A stretch of 64,000 bases of DNA from JBKQVT01 sp963727245 (GCA_963727245.1 CAVSFO010000001.1:1045569-1109568); one strand, 5' to 3'. Positions 37,569 to 46,314 are shown, counted from the stretch's first letter. Notes: generated by a model from the letters alone, not told the origin. A program made the numbers and translations.

Positions 37569-38582
37569 ATGGCCGCGATGAACCGTCAGATCGTCCTGGC
37601 AGCCCGGCCGGAGGGCCTGCCCAAGCCGTCCGACTTCCGGCTCGTCGAGACGCCGGTCCCGGAACTCACCGCCGGGCAGCTCCTGGTGAAGACCGGCTAC
37701 CTGTCGGTCGACCCCTACATGCGTGGCCGCATCAGCGAGGCCAAAAGCTATGCTGAGCCCGTCCCGGTCGGCCAGGTCATGGTCGGCGGCACCGTCGGCG
37801 CCGTGATCGATTCCCGGCATCCAGGCTACCGGCCCGGCGAGGTCCTCGTGGGCTACTGGGGCTGGCAGGAATACGCCGTCTTGGACGGCCAAGGCGTCGA
37901 GCGGTTCGACGCGTCGCTGGCCCCCATGTCCACCGCTCTGGGCGTGTTGGGGATGCCGGGCATGACCGCCTACTTCGGCCTGCTGGAAATCGGCAAGCCG
38001 GCGCCGGGCGAGACGGTGTTCGTCTCCGGCGCCGCCGGGGCGGTGGGATCGCTGGTGGGCCAGATCGCCAAAATCAACGGCTGCCGGGTGGTCGGCTCCG
38101 CCGGATCGCAGCAGAAGGTGGACTACCTGATCGGCGAGTTGGGCTTCGACGCGGCCTTCAACTACAAGGACGTGAAGGACTACGCCGCCAAGCTCCAGGA
38201 GGTCTGCACCCACGGGATCAACGTCTACTTCGACAATGTGGGCGGGCCGCTCACAGACGCCGTGTTCACCCAGATCAACGTGGGGGCGCGGATCGTCGTC
38301 TGCGGCCAGATCGACTCGTACAACGCCACCCGTCCGCCGCGTGGGCCGCGGCTCTTGTGGCACCTGATCGTCAAGCAGGCCCGCGCCGAAGGATTCCTCG
38401 TGTTCCAATTTGCCAGCCGGTTCCGCGAGGGTCAGCAGCAGGTGGCGCAGTGGCTCAAGCAAGGCAAGGTGAGGTATCACGAGACGATCGTGGACGGCCT
38501 GGAACACGCCCCTGAGGCGTTCATCGGCCTGTTCCACGGCGAAAACGTCGGCAAGCAGTTGGTGCGGGTGGCCAAGCTGTAG
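37569..38582 (+). CDS. Zinc-independent MDR oxidoreductase (NADP-dependent, PTGR/CurA-like)
   Basis: 337 residues from ATG 37569 (GGAGG nine bases upstream). GYLSVDPYMRGRISEAKSYA, then GMPGMTAYFGLLEIGKPAPG, the NADP motif ETVFVSGAAGAVGSLVGQIA and CRVVGSAGSQQKVDYLI, then YFDNVGGPLTDAVFTQINVG and CGQIDSYN. These are the hallmarks of the prostaglandin/leukotriene B4 reductase-like branch of the medium-chain dehydrogenases. The zinc ligands of alcohol dehydrogenases are absent. It would reduce alpha,beta-unsaturated ketones or aldehydes with NADPH. It is probably monocistronic. Confidence 0.93.
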   Translation: MAAMNRQIVLAARPEGLPKPSDFRLVETPVPELTAGQLLVKTGYLSVDPYMRGRISEAKSYAEPVPVGQVMVGGTVGAVIDSRHPGYRPGEVLVGYWGWQEYAVLDGQGVERFDASLAPMSTALGVLGMPGMTAYFGLLEIGKPAPGETVFVSGAAGAVGSLVGQIAKINGCRVVGSAGSQQKVDYLIGELGFDAAFNYKDVKDYAAKLQEVCTHGINVYFDNVGGPLTDAVFTQINVGARIVVCGQIDSYNATRPPRGPRLLWHLIVKQARAEGFLVFQFASRFREGQQQVAQWLKQGKVRYHETIVDGLEHAPEAFIGLFHGENVGKQLVRVAKL

Positions 38583-38728
38583 CCGACAGGCCGGCAACGG
38601 GGAGTCGCTGCTGCGGTTTTATGAGCCCGGCAACGGAGGCGGGTTGCGGGCGTATGGCCGCAGGGCGGCGCAGCGCGGCGGGCGGTCTCTGTTCTCTCGT
38701 TGGGGCAGAGTCGGCTATAATGACGGGC

Positions 38729-39994
38729 ATGGCCGACGCTCCCGAAAAACGCCGCTGGTATCGCCTCACGCCTGATCGCTGCGTGCTCGGACTTCTGGCC
38801 GTCGAGGGGCTGCTGTGGCTTTCGGAGCACTTTCGCTGGTTCGCCGTCAACCAGCACAAGGGCTGGACGGTGCTGATCGCCCTGGCCAGCGTGGGCGTGT
38901 TCCTGCTGCTGATGTTCCTCTGGTTCCTCGCCGCCTTAGTCTTTTGCTGGCGGTTCCAGTTCAGCATTCTTTCGTTGCTCGTGTTGGTAGTCGTTGTCGC
39001 CGTCCCGTTCAGTTGGCTGGCGACGGAAATGAAGGCGGCGAGGGCACAGAAGACGACGGTGGAGGAGATCAAGAAGCTCGGCGGTGGGATGGATTACGAC
39101 TACCAAGAGCACGATCCCACAAGCAAGCCGCCCGGGCCAGGATGGTTGCGCGGTTTGTTGGGGGATGATCTGTTCGTGAACGTGACGAGCGTCTATTTCC
39201 CCAACCCAGACATCAGCGATGCCTGGCTGGAACACCTAAAAAGTTTGACCCAACTCCAGTCGCTGTCGCTCGAAGGCACGAAGGTCGGGGACGCTGGGCT
39301 GGAACACCTCAAAGGTTTGAGCCAACTCCAGTGGCTGTCGCTCAACGGCACGAAGGTCGGCGATACTGGGGTGGCATACCTCAAAGGTTTGACCCAACTC
39401 CAAACGCTGTGGCTCGACAACACGAAGATCAGCGATGCCGGGCTGGAACACCTCAAAGGTTTGACCCAACTCCAAACGCTGTGGCTCGACGGCACGAAGA
39501 TCAGCGATGCCGGGCTAGAACGCCTCAAAGGATTGCCCCAACTCCAGTCGCTGTTGCTCGACGACACGAAGGTGAGCGATGCCGGGCTGGAGCACCTCAA
39601 AGGATTGGCCCAACTCCAACACCTGTCGCTCCGAGGCACGAGGGTCAGCGACGCCGGCCTGGAACACCTCAAAGGTTTGACCCAACTCCAGGATCTGTCG
39701 CTCGACAACACGAAGGTTGGCGGTGCCGGGCTGGAACACCTCAAGGGGTTAACCAAGCTCCAAATTCTGGACCTCAGCAACACGAAAGTCAGCGACGCCG
39801 GCCTGGAACACCTCAAAGGTTTAGCTCATCTCCAAAGTCTGGACCTCGAAAGCACGAAGGTCAGCGATGCCGGGCTGGAACACCTCAAGGGATTGACCGA
39901 ACTCCAAACGCTGTGGCTCAACGACGCGAAGGTTGGCGATGCCGGCGTGAGAGAGCTTCAAAAAGCGTTGCCGAACTGCCACATTAACCGCTGA
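38729..39994 (+). CDS. Membrane-anchored leucine-rich repeat protein, 10 repeats
   Basis: 421 residues. Three or so N-terminal helices (TVLIALASVGVFLLLMFLWF and FSILSLLVLVVVVAVPFSWL) are followed by a soluble linker and ten 24-residue LRRs of the form LTQLQTLWLDNTKISDAGLE, HLKG. The start is placed at ATG 38729 by alignment with the downstream paralogue (MADAPEKRRWYRLTP versus MTDPTAKPRWYRLTP); ATG 38720 is three codons earlier. The LRR type (TxVSDAGLxxL, cysteine-free) is abundant in planctomycetes. It probably exposes an LRR arc on one membrane face for protein binding. The 72-bp DNA repeats may vary in number. Confidence 0.92.
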   Translation: MADAPEKRRWYRLTPDRCVLGLLAVEGLLWLSEHFRWFAVNQHKGWTVLIALASVGVFLLLMFLWFLAALVFCWRFQFSILSLLVLVVVVAVPFSWLATEMKAARAQKTTVEEIKKLGGGMDYDYQEHDPTSKPPGPGWLRGLLGDDLFVNVTSVYFPNPDISDAWLEHLKSLTQLQSLSLEGTKVGDAGLEHLKGLSQLQWLSLNGTKVGDTGVAYLKGLTQLQTLWLDNTKISDAGLEHLKGLTQLQTLWLDGTKISDAGLERLKGLPQLQSLLLDDTKVSDAGLEHLKGLAQLQHLSLRGTRVSDAGLEHLKGLTQLQDLSLDNTKVGGAGLEHLKGLTKLQILDLSNTKVSDAGLEHLKGLAHLQSLDLESTKVSDAGLEHLKGLTELQTLWLNDAKVGDAGVRELQKALPNCHINR

Positions 39995-39995
39995 C

Positions 39996-40919
39996 ATGAC
40001 CGATCCAACTGCCAAACCCCGCTGGTATCGCCTCACGCCAGGCCGCCTGCTGCCTCTCCTCCTGGCCGTCGAAGGTTTCCTGTGGCTCTCCGATCGCTTC
40101 TGCTGGTTCGCCTTCAACCAACATAAGGGCTACACCGTACTGATCGCCGTGGCCAGCGTCGGCGTCTTCCTGCTGCTGATGTTCCTCTGGTTCCTCGCCG
40201 CCCTGGTTTTTCGCTGGCGGTTCCAGTTCAGCATCCTCTCGTTGCTGGTGCTGGTGGTCGCCGTCGCCCTGCCGTTCAGTTGGCTGGAGACGGAGATGAA
40301 GGCAGCAAGGGAGCAAAAAGCGGTGGTGGAATGGATTCGGAAGGCCGGCGGGCCGGTTGTCTATGATTATCGAATCGATCCGTCTGGCAATCCGATGCCA
40401 GGTGCGGAGCCACCCGTGCTGGCTTGGCTGCGGAAGGTGCTGGGAGACGACCTGTTCATGAACGTGATGCGGGTGTATTTTCAGGACAATTCAGAAGTCA
40501 CCGACGCCGGGCTGGAATACCTCGAGGGATTGACCCAACTCCAGTCGCTGAACCTCAGCGACACCAAGGTGACTGACACCGGGTTGGAACACCTTAAGGG
40601 ATTAACCCAACTCCAAAAGCTTTGGCTCCACGACACCAAGGTCAGCGATGCCGGGCTGGAGTACCTCAAGGGATTGACCCAACTCCAATCGCTGAACCTC
40701 AGCGACACCAACGTGAGTGACACCGGGTTGGAACACCTCAAGGGATTGACCCGGCTCTTATACCTGGGCCTCAACAACACGAAGGTCAGCGACGCCGGGC
40801 TGGAACACCTCAAAGGGTTGTCCCAACTCCAAGGGCTTTCGCTCGACAGCACCCAGGTCAGCGACGCGGGCGTGAAAAAACTCCAACAGGCATTACCGAA
40901 GTGCCAGATCACCCATTGA
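39996..40919 (+). CDS. Membrane-anchored leucine-rich repeat protein, paralogue with 5-6 repeats
   Basis: 307 residues; ATG one base after the previous stop, so the pair is certainly co-transcribed. The N-terminal membrane part is nearly identical in layout to its neighbour (TVLIAVASVGVFLLLMFLWF then FSILSLLVLVVAVALPFSWL), and the linker ends LGDDLFMNVMRVYFQDNSEV. LRRs follow, for example LTQLQSLNLSDTKVTDTGLE, and the end is KKLQQALPKCQITH. A tandem duplication followed by loss or gain of repeats explains the pair. The ligand is unknown. Confidence 0.92.
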   Translation: MTDPTAKPRWYRLTPGRLLPLLLAVEGFLWLSDRFCWFAFNQHKGYTVLIAVASVGVFLLLMFLWFLAALVFRWRFQFSILSLLVLVVAVALPFSWLETEMKAAREQKAVVEWIRKAGGPVVYDYRIDPSGNPMPGAEPPVLAWLRKVLGDDLFMNVMRVYFQDNSEVTDAGLEYLEGLTQLQSLNLSDTKVTDTGLEHLKGLTQLQKLWLHDTKVSDAGLEYLKGLTQLQSLNLSDTNVSDTGLEHLKGLTRLLYLGLNNTKVSDAGLEHLKGLSQLQGLSLDSTQVSDAGVKKLQQALPKCQITH

Positions 40920-41030
40920 CACGATCGACCCAACTGGCAGGTCGCGGGTCACTTTGTTAACATGGGGAGTCTTGTCGGATTGCATTCGAGCGGACTCGAA
41001 ATGAGAAATGCCGGCTAAGGTCTTCCCGCC

Positions 41031-41993
41031 ATGTCTGAACCACGGATCGAGGATCAACCGATCGAGCCTGACGCCGGCGGCGCCGAGGCCGCGCCGGTCG
41101 CTCGCCCGGTCGGCAGGCTGGCTATCTGGGGCGTCAGCGCCGCGGTGATCGGCGTGTTTCTCGCCGTCGACTTCATCACGCCGGATATCCCGGACGATGC
41201 CCCCTTGTGGCAAGCCGCGTTCTGCGGAATCGGTGTCGGCCAGGTGAGCCTCATCGCCACTTGGGCTGTTCTGGCGCCGGGAAACCTCATCGTGCGTCTC
41301 CCCTGGTCCCTCCTGCTGGCCGCCGCGATGTGGCACGCGTTGGTGTTAGGGGGTCGGGAATTTTGCGGCCTCACCCTCGAAACTGCGCTCGTCCTTGGCG
41401 CCAGTCTCCTTGTCGGCATGATCATCGCGCAGGTCCCCCTGTGGATTGCCAAGCGGGTGTTCCGCTGGCGATTGATCCGAGGGGCCGACGTTCCGGTCCA
41501 AGTCGAGCAGGGACCCTGGCAATTCACCCTTCAACACCTCCTGCTGGCAACATTTCTCTTGGCGGTCGCGCTGGCGCCGATCCGTAAGGTGCTCCCCCCG
41601 GGGCCCGTTGTCCGGTTCCCTCCAGGCCTTGGCGAATTGTTCGTGGACCTTGCCATCGCGCTCGTGTCCGATCTGCTCATTTCGGTTCCCTGCACCTGGG
41701 GGGCGCTATACATATCCCGGGCCGCGACTCTGTCCCTGCTCTCTATAGGCGCTTTATGGGTCGTTGCGTTGCTCGTGCTTTCAGCAATTTTCGGTCTGCC
41801 CTTCCACCCCGCCGCGGGACTCCTGCTCTGCATCGCCTGCCAAGGCGTGACGGTCTTCGGGACGTTGCTGATCTACCGGGCCCTTGGTTTTCGGCTCGTT
41901 CGGGCAGCCCTTCAAAAACCGGACAGGGAAAAGAAACTGTGTCCAACTCCGTTCGGGCCGCCGCAGGGGTCAGGTAAAAATAATCGAAAGTAA
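41031..41993 (+). CDS. Hypothetical polytopic membrane protein
   Basis: 320 residues with about seven helices in the sequence order LAIWGVSAAVIGVFLAVDFI, VSLIATWAVLAPGNLIVRL, TALVLGASLLVGMIIAQVPL, LQHLLLATFLLAVALAPIRK, LFVDLAIALVSDLLISVPCT, LSIGALWVVALLVLSAIFGL and GLLLCIACQGVTVFGTLLIY. The FTLQHLLLATFLLAVALA segment resembles a helix repeatedly seen in uncharacterised planctomycete membrane proteins. No enzymatic motif is seen. It follows the LRR pair at about 110 bases on the same strand. Confidence 0.75.
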   Translation: MSEPRIEDQPIEPDAGGAEAAPVARPVGRLAIWGVSAAVIGVFLAVDFITPDIPDDAPLWQAAFCGIGVGQVSLIATWAVLAPGNLIVRLPWSLLLAAAMWHALVLGGREFCGLTLETALVLGASLLVGMIIAQVPLWIAKRVFRWRLIRGADVPVQVEQGPWQFTLQHLLLATFLLAVALAPIRKVLPPGPVVRFPPGLGELFVDLAIALVSDLLISVPCTWGALYISRAATLSLLSIGALWVVALLVLSAIFGLPFHPAAGLLLCIACQGVTVFGTLLIYRALGFRLVRAALQKPDREKKLCPTPFGPPQGSGKNNRK

Positions 41994-42323
41994 GGGCCCA
42001 AGGCCCGGGTAGGCGTGTGCGCCACGTTGGCCCGTGTTGGCCCCAGGGCAACCCTGGCGTGCTCGACCAGCCACGAGTTTCTAACCATGCCGATTTGGCC
42101 GGCTTGCCAGTGGCAGGCTGTCCGTCGGCACTCTCGCACCACGGCATGACGCGCTGGGCCTCACACAGACTTTCGGGCGGTGCTCGGTCATCCCGTGAGA
42201 CCGGGCTGGCGTCCGGAAGAGGGGTTGTCTCCTCCCGTCTGCTGACACGAATAATTGCTTTGTGCCTTGATCAAATCGCCACACGGGCGACCAACATACC
42301 CTCAACCGCAGAAAGGAATAGCC
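41994..42323. other. Spacer before ohr
   Basis: 330 bases with no recognised gene. The last 30 bases (42293 on) belong to the leader that is duplicated before the downstream dehydrogenase. The ohr promoter should be here; no OhrR gene or clear operator was recognised. Confidence 0.4.
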
Positions 42324-42379
42324 ATGTCCACCTCAACCCAAACCCGCAACGAGCCAGCCAGCGGATGGAAGCAGAAACC
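42293..42379 (+). repeat. Duplicated leader and N-terminal coding module, copy 1
   Basis: 87 bp spanning the ribosome-binding region (CCGCAGAAAGGAATAGCC), the ATG and 18 codons (MSTSTQTRNEPASGWKQK). About 80 of 87 bases are identical to 42851-42937, at an offset of 558. Confidence 0.85.
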
Positions 42380-42797
42380 CGCCACGACCCTCGAAAAAGT
42401 GCTGTACACCGCCAAAGTCCACACCACCGGTGGCCGGGACGGCGCGTCCCGCAGCGCGGATGGCCGCCTGGACATCAAGCTTTCGTCTCCTGGGGCCGCC
42501 GGCAACGGCACCAATCCGGAGCAGTTGTTCGCCGCTGGTTGGTCGGCCTGTTTCCTCAGTGCGATGAAGATTGAGGCCGGCAAAATGAAGATTGCTCTCC
42601 CTGCCGGCCATGCCATTGACGCCGAAGTGGACTTGGGCACAACCGGCGGCGGTTACGTCCTCCAAGCTCGCCTCAATGTCAGCCTGCCGGGTTTGGAGCG
42701 CGAAGTCGCCCGGGCCTTGGTGGACGCCGCGCACCAGACGTGTCCGTATTCCAAAGCCACACGGGGCAACATCGACGTCGTGCTTAACGTCGTCTAA
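42324..42797 (+). CDS. ohr: Organic hydroperoxide resistance protein (Ohr/OsmC family)
   Basis: 157 residues. After the odd N-terminal MSTSTQTRNEPASGWKQK the Ohr core begins LEKVLYTAKVHTTGGRDGAS and continues with NPEQLFAAGWSACFLSAMKI (first catalytic Cys) and LVDAAHQTCPYSKATRGNID (second Cys). LQARLNVSLPGLEREVARAL lies between. The enzyme reduces organic peroxides with a dithiol reductant in the cytosol. The first 20 residues are not part of the family and are shared with the next gene. It has no dedicated OhrR neighbour. Confidence 0.95.
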   Translation: MSTSTQTRNEPASGWKQKPATTLEKVLYTAKVHTTGGRDGASRSADGRLDIKLSSPGAAGNGTNPEQLFAAGWSACFLSAMKIEAGKMKIALPAGHAIDAEVDLGTTGGGYVLQARLNVSLPGLEREVARALVDAAHQTCPYSKATRGNIDVVLNVV

Positions 42798-42850
42798 ATT
42801 GCCTTCAGTCCACTTGAGGTGACCCAACCCGAGAAAGTGCGATCTCGGCA

Positions 42851-42937
42851 AACATACTCTTTACCGCAGAAAGGAATAGCCATGTCCACTTCAACCCAAA
42901 CCCGCAACGCGCCAGCCAGCCGATTGAAGCAGAAACC
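42851..42937 (+). repeat. Duplicated leader and N-terminal coding module, copy 2
   Basis: The second copy of the 87-bp module, in front of and inside the alcohol dehydrogenase gene. It keeps AAAGGAATAGCC before the ATG, and the same N-terminal peptide MSTSTQTRNAPASRLKQKP. The copies are in direct orientation. Confidence 0.85.
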
Positions 42938-44000
42938 GTCGGCGCCTGCTGCCGCCGTCCAATCCGGTCCGAGTTTCAGAACAGCAAACGCGATGACTTA
43001 TAAAGCATGGGTTGCGAAGGCGGCGAAACAGCCGATGGTGCTGGAAACGGTTGATCTCGGACCGCTCGGGGTCGAGGACGTTGAAGTCGCTGTCGAACAC
43101 AGCGGTCTGTGTCACTCCGATCTCTCCGTCTTGAACAATGACTGGGGCATATCGCAATACCCCGCGATTCTCGGCCACGAGGTCGTCGGCCGGGTCACGG
43201 CCCTAGGCGCGAATGCCAAGGGGCTCCAGATCGGACAGCGCGTCGGCGTCGGCTGGAACTCGGCGAGCTGTATGCACTGTCGCCAGTGCATGTCGGGAAA
43301 CCATCACCTTTGCCCGCAAGTGCAACCGACCATCGTCGGTCATCGCGGCGGGTTCGCGACCCACGTCCGCGCGCACTGGGCTTGGGCCCTCCCGCTGCCG
43401 GAAAAGCTGAACTTCGCCGAAGCCGGGCCGCTCTTGTGCGGCGGAGTCACCGTCTTCGCGCCGCTGGTGATGTACGTGAAGCCGACCGACCGGGTGGGCA
43501 TCATCGGCATCGGCGGCCTTGGCCACATGGCGGTCAAATTCGCGGCGGCCTACGGCTGCGACGTGACGGCCTTCACGTCGAGCGAGAGCAAGTTCGAGGA
43601 AGCCAAAGGTTTCGGGGCCAATCACGTCGTGTCGAGCAAGGACTCGGCGGCGATCAAGAAACTCGGCGGCCGCTTCGACCTCCTGATCAGCACCGTCAAC
43701 GCGAAGCTCGATTGGGACGCGCTGATCGGCACGCTGGCGCCCAACGGCCGCTTGCACCTGGTCGGCGTCGTGATCGAGCCCATCCCGGTCGCGGCGCTGG
43801 CGCTGATCGTGCAGCAGCGCAGCGTCTCGGGTTCACCGAGCGGCTCGCCGGCGTCGATTGCGACGATGCTCGACTTCGCTGCACGGCACAACGTCACGCC
43901 GCAGACCGAGCACTTCCCGATGAGCAAGATCAACGAGGCCTTCGCCCGACTCGAATCGGGCAAGGCCCGTTACCGCATCGTGCTGGATGCGGATTTCTGA
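42882..44000 (+). CDS. Zinc-dependent NAD(P) alcohol/aldehyde dehydrogenase (YahK/CAD-like)
   Basis: 372 residues, of which the first 36 are the shared leader peptide; the family proper begins MTYKAWVAKAAKQPMVLETV. Catalytic zinc ligands: Cys in EHSGLCHSDLS, His-Glu in ILGHEVVGRV and a later Cys. Structural zinc: CMHCRQCMSGNHHLCP. The NADP motif is VGIIGIGGLGHMAVKFAAAY. It reduces aldehydes with NADPH and could work with Ohr in detoxification. A ribosome-binding site identical to ohr's precedes it, so the two may be co-regulated. The leader may have been acquired by duplication. Confidence 0.95.
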   Translation: MSTSTQTRNAPASRLKQKPSAPAAAVQSGPSFRTANAMTYKAWVAKAAKQPMVLETVDLGPLGVEDVEVAVEHSGLCHSDLSVLNNDWGISQYPAILGHEVVGRVTALGANAKGLQIGQRVGVGWNSASCMHCRQCMSGNHHLCPQVQPTIVGHRGGFATHVRAHWAWALPLPEKLNFAEAGPLLCGGVTVFAPLVMYVKPTDRVGIIGIGGLGHMAVKFAAAYGCDVTAFTSSESKFEEAKGFGANHVVSSKDSAAIKKLGGRFDLLISTVNAKLDWDALIGTLAPNGRLHLVGVVIEPIPVAALALIVQQRSVSGSPSGSPASIATMLDFAARHNVTPQTEHFPMSKINEAFARLESGKARYRIVLDADF

Positions 44001-44237
44001 TCCGCTTGAGCGGCGAATCCTTTCTAGTGACAAGACGCTCTCGAGGTAAACCACCATGAGCGGCCCGCGGAGGGCAGCCCGCGGTCACAATTGAATCGCA
44101 ACCCTATGGAAAACTGGTATAGGTGAAAACATCGCAGGGACGTTTGAATGGGCGTTTTGCGGACAACACCATTCAAAAGGAGTCGGTGGTCAGGCCGAGT
44201 ATGGCGAGGGAGGACAAGTTCAAGCCGAAGAGCACAC

Positions 44238-44525
44238 TTAGTTCAGCGGCGGGTTGCTATGAATGATCTCACCCGTGTCCGACACCGTCAAATAATAGGA
44301 CGACGCAATTCGGGAACCAATCGTGACGGCGATGTTCTTATTCGGCTCGGCCTGCTCCCAAATGTTGACCCGGTACTTGCCGTTGTGGTGCCGGGATACC
44401 TCGACACGATCCAGGCGGGACGGTTTGCCGATCTTCGCTAGCACCTGGGACTTGATTCTGCCCGCGTGGTTCGGCAGCGCCACGGGTTCCTCCGTCCTTA
44501 TGGTGGGTTTTTCGATCTTTTCCAT
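44238..44525 (-). CDS. Small hypothetical protein
   Basis: 95 residues starting MEKIEKPTIRTEEPVALPNH. A likely alpha/beta domain: KSQVLAKIGKPSRLDRVEVS, then RHHNGKYRVNIWEQ and NIAVTIGSRIASSYYLTVSD. The layout of short strands and charge distribution looks like a genuine folded protein. No family is recognised. It stands alone and convergent to the dehydrogenase. Confidence 0.55.
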   Translation of the reverse strand: MEKIEKPTIRTEEPVALPNHAGRIKSQVLAKIGKPSRLDRVEVSRHHNGKYRVNIWEQAEPNKNIAVTIGSRIASSYYLTVSDTGEIIHSNPPLN

Positions 44526-45016
44526 TATTTCCTCAGTCAGCAGGAGGCTATGCGATGCTGCATCACATTATACCCGACTTTTGCCGGGTGCGGGTGCCGT
44601 GAGACATGCTCCGTCGAATTGTGGCTGAGCACGCTTTCCGCCTTACCATCGAGTCGACAGGATGACTGGCGGGTACGATACGGAAGGTGACCGCGTCCTT
44701 CCGGGCGAAATCACGATAAAGCCCACTTGAGACGCTCACTAGGTATCCCCATCGGTCGTATGCCGCAGCCAAACGGCACAACGGCGGGGGAAAGTCCCGA
44801 GCAATAGGGCTATTCAGGGCGGTTACGTTTCGATTCTACGCCTGCCCTGATGGATAACCATAACCCGAATGGCAACAACGTGGGGGGAAATCAGCCGCCC
44901 CTCAGCTTGACCAGGGCCTGCCCGTTGTGGCTCTGCAAAGCCAAGTGGGGGTATCCAACTCCGTTCCGATCCCCTATCATAAGTGGTGGCGGCTTGATTC
45001 TGCTAGAGGAGGGTTT
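44526..45016. other. Gene-poor stretch upstream of rpsU
   Basis: About 490 bases. A minus-strand frame (44563-44781) has no family match. A GGGGGAAAGTCCCGAGC run superficially like RNase P RNA lies near 44790 but lacks the rest of that RNA. The S21 ribosome-binding site AGGAGG ends at about 45012. Confidence 0.4.
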
Positions 45017-45217
45017 GTGGTCAAAATCGTATTGCGGGAGCGGGAGTCGTCTCAGGAGGCGGTGCGGCGGTTGCGGAAGATTCTGGACCGCTCGGGACTG
45101 AAGCGCGAGCTACGGCGTCGGGAGCGATACGAGAAGCCTTCCGATGTGAAGCGCCGGGCGAAGAATCGCGCCATTCGTCGTGCCCAGGCGCAGCAGCGGA
45201 CGGGGGGGCGGCCCTAA
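45017..45217 (+). CDS. rpsU: 30S ribosomal protein S21
   Basis: 66 residues from GTG 45017 with AGGAGG five bases before. VKIVLRERESSQEAVRRLRK, ILDRSGLKRELRRRERYEKP, SDVKRRAKNRAIRRAQ. This is the S21 pattern (SxxxAxRRFK-like helix, then RRxxYEKPSxxRRRK). It binds the 30S near the platform and helps initiation. It is far from other ribosomal genes, as is common for rpsU. The basic C-terminus (QQRTGGRP) is short. Confidence 0.95.
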   Translation: MVKIVLRERESSQEAVRRLRKILDRSGLKRELRRRERYEKPSDVKRRAKNRAIRRAQAQQRTGGRP

Positions 45218-45660
45218 TGCCGGGCGGGATGGGTGTCGTGATGTCCTGCTCCTCGAAATGGCCTGCCGTTCGTCATGGAGGCATGTATGATTTCCGGCGG
45301 GGTTCCGGGGCGCCTTGACGGACAGTCCCGGATGGCGCGGTAATTCTTTCCTGCGTCGTGGATTCCTGCCAAGAAAGTGTCTCGAAGCCGAAATTGCGCC
45401 ACGCCCCCCTTTCTTTTCTCCCATGTCCGTGGTATACTCATAGCGGTGAGAAGCGATGTGAGCCCCTAGCCGTTGTGAGTGCTCTCGTTCTGGTCACTCT
45501 GCAATTCCTGTATCGGCGACCTTTTCTGAAGGCGCCGCTCTCCGGTTGCGGTTGATTTTCTCCCTCTACTGTTCGACCGCATTCTTCCTCGACGAGGAGG
45601 GGCTCTGGGTGAAGAAAGAGCGGTCTGCGTGTTTCTTCACTTTTTTTGAGGAGTCGTATT
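45218..45660. other. Spacer with a long leader of the cold-shock gene
   Basis: About 440 bases without a gene. The right part is probably the 5' untranslated leader of the cold-shock gene, ending GAGGAGTCGTATT before ATG 45661. See the hairpin at 45611. Confidence 0.5.
45611..45648 (+). terminator. Terminator-like hairpin in cold-shock leader
   Basis: GAAGAAA, 14-base loop, TTTCTTC, then ACTTTTTTT. The stem is short (7 bp) but a run of seven T follows at once. It is only about 15 bases upstream of the cold-shock start, so it might act as an attenuator or a thermosensor rather than end an upstream transcript. Confidence 0.45.
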
Positions 45661-45954
45661 ATGCCGCAGGGGACGATCAAGAAGCTGATCGCAGACAAGG
45701 GATTCGGGTTCATCGACGGGGAGCAGGGTGACTTGTTCTTCCATCACAGCGCACTGGAAGGAACGTCCATCGAGGCGCTGAGCGTGGGGCAAGCGGTAAC
45801 CTACAGCAACGGCCAGGGTCCCAAGGGACCGCGCGCGAGAACGTCAAGCCCGCGTGAACAACGAGCGGATGATTCCGTGCGCTGTGTTCACGTAGGCCAT
45901 CTGTCGCTGAGCATGACCGAAGAGGAACTCCGCCAGGCGTTCAGTTATCGCTAA
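45661..45954 (+). CDS. Cold-shock domain protein fused by frameshift to a truncated RRM
   Basis: 97 residues. The first 60 are a cold-shock domain: MPQGTIKKLIADKGFGFIDG then DLFFHHSALEGTSIEAL (RNP1/RNP2 motifs GFGFI and FFHH). The usual end, ENVKPA plus stop, is present one frame off at about 45838-45874. A one-base shift near 45835 therefore removes the native stop and extends the frame. The extension contains CVHVGHLSLSMTEEELRQAF, the beginning of an RNA recognition motif, and stops early. Two readings: a real protein that ends ENVKPA with an adjacent degenerate RRM gene, or a sequencing error. CSD and RRM proteins both act as RNA chaperones. Confidence 0.75.
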   Translation: MPQGTIKKLIADKGFGFIDGEQGDLFFHHSALEGTSIEALSVGQAVTYSNGQGPKGPRARTSSPREQRADDSVRCVHVGHLSLSMTEEELRQAFSYR

Positions 45955-46141
45955 GCGCAGGCGCCATGTCCTGGCGTATTCTGCTCCCGGCCGCGCCCGT
46001 GGTGGGGCCGGGAGCAAGAACGCCCCGGCCGGCAGATGCCGACGCGACGCCCGTACGGCGAGCGCCCCGCTCCCGTCTATCCGGCGACGCGAAGACACTT
46101 TCCCTGGTGCAATCATTTCCATATCGTGAAAGGGGGAAATC

Positions 46142-46231
46142 ATGACGCCGGATGAACAACTAGAACGCCTCGCTGCGGAAGTGGCTCGGCTGAAGAACGA
46201 ACACCCCAGCGCAAGGGGATTCTTCGGCTGA
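46142..46231 (+). CDS. Small leucine-zipper-like ORF (29 aa)
   Basis: MTPDEQLERLAAEVARLKNE then HPSARGFFG; AAGGGGGAAATC precedes the ATG, a decent ribosome-binding site. The first 20 residues form an amphipathic coiled coil. It may be a real micropeptide or the start of a truncated gene. Confidence 0.35.
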   Translation: MTPDEQLERLAAEVARLKNEHPSARGFFG

Positions 46232-46314
46232 CGAACACTTGCTTACGCTCATGCTCCAAGTGGAAGTGGCAGATGCACGGGTGGGCCATCACGGACGGGG
46301 AGGCATGTGGAATC

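Noticed and set aside
44780..44820. GGGGGAAAGTCCCGAGC run resembling part of RNase P RNA
   Set aside because: Only about 15 bases match; no second conserved region or pairing partner follows within the expected distance.
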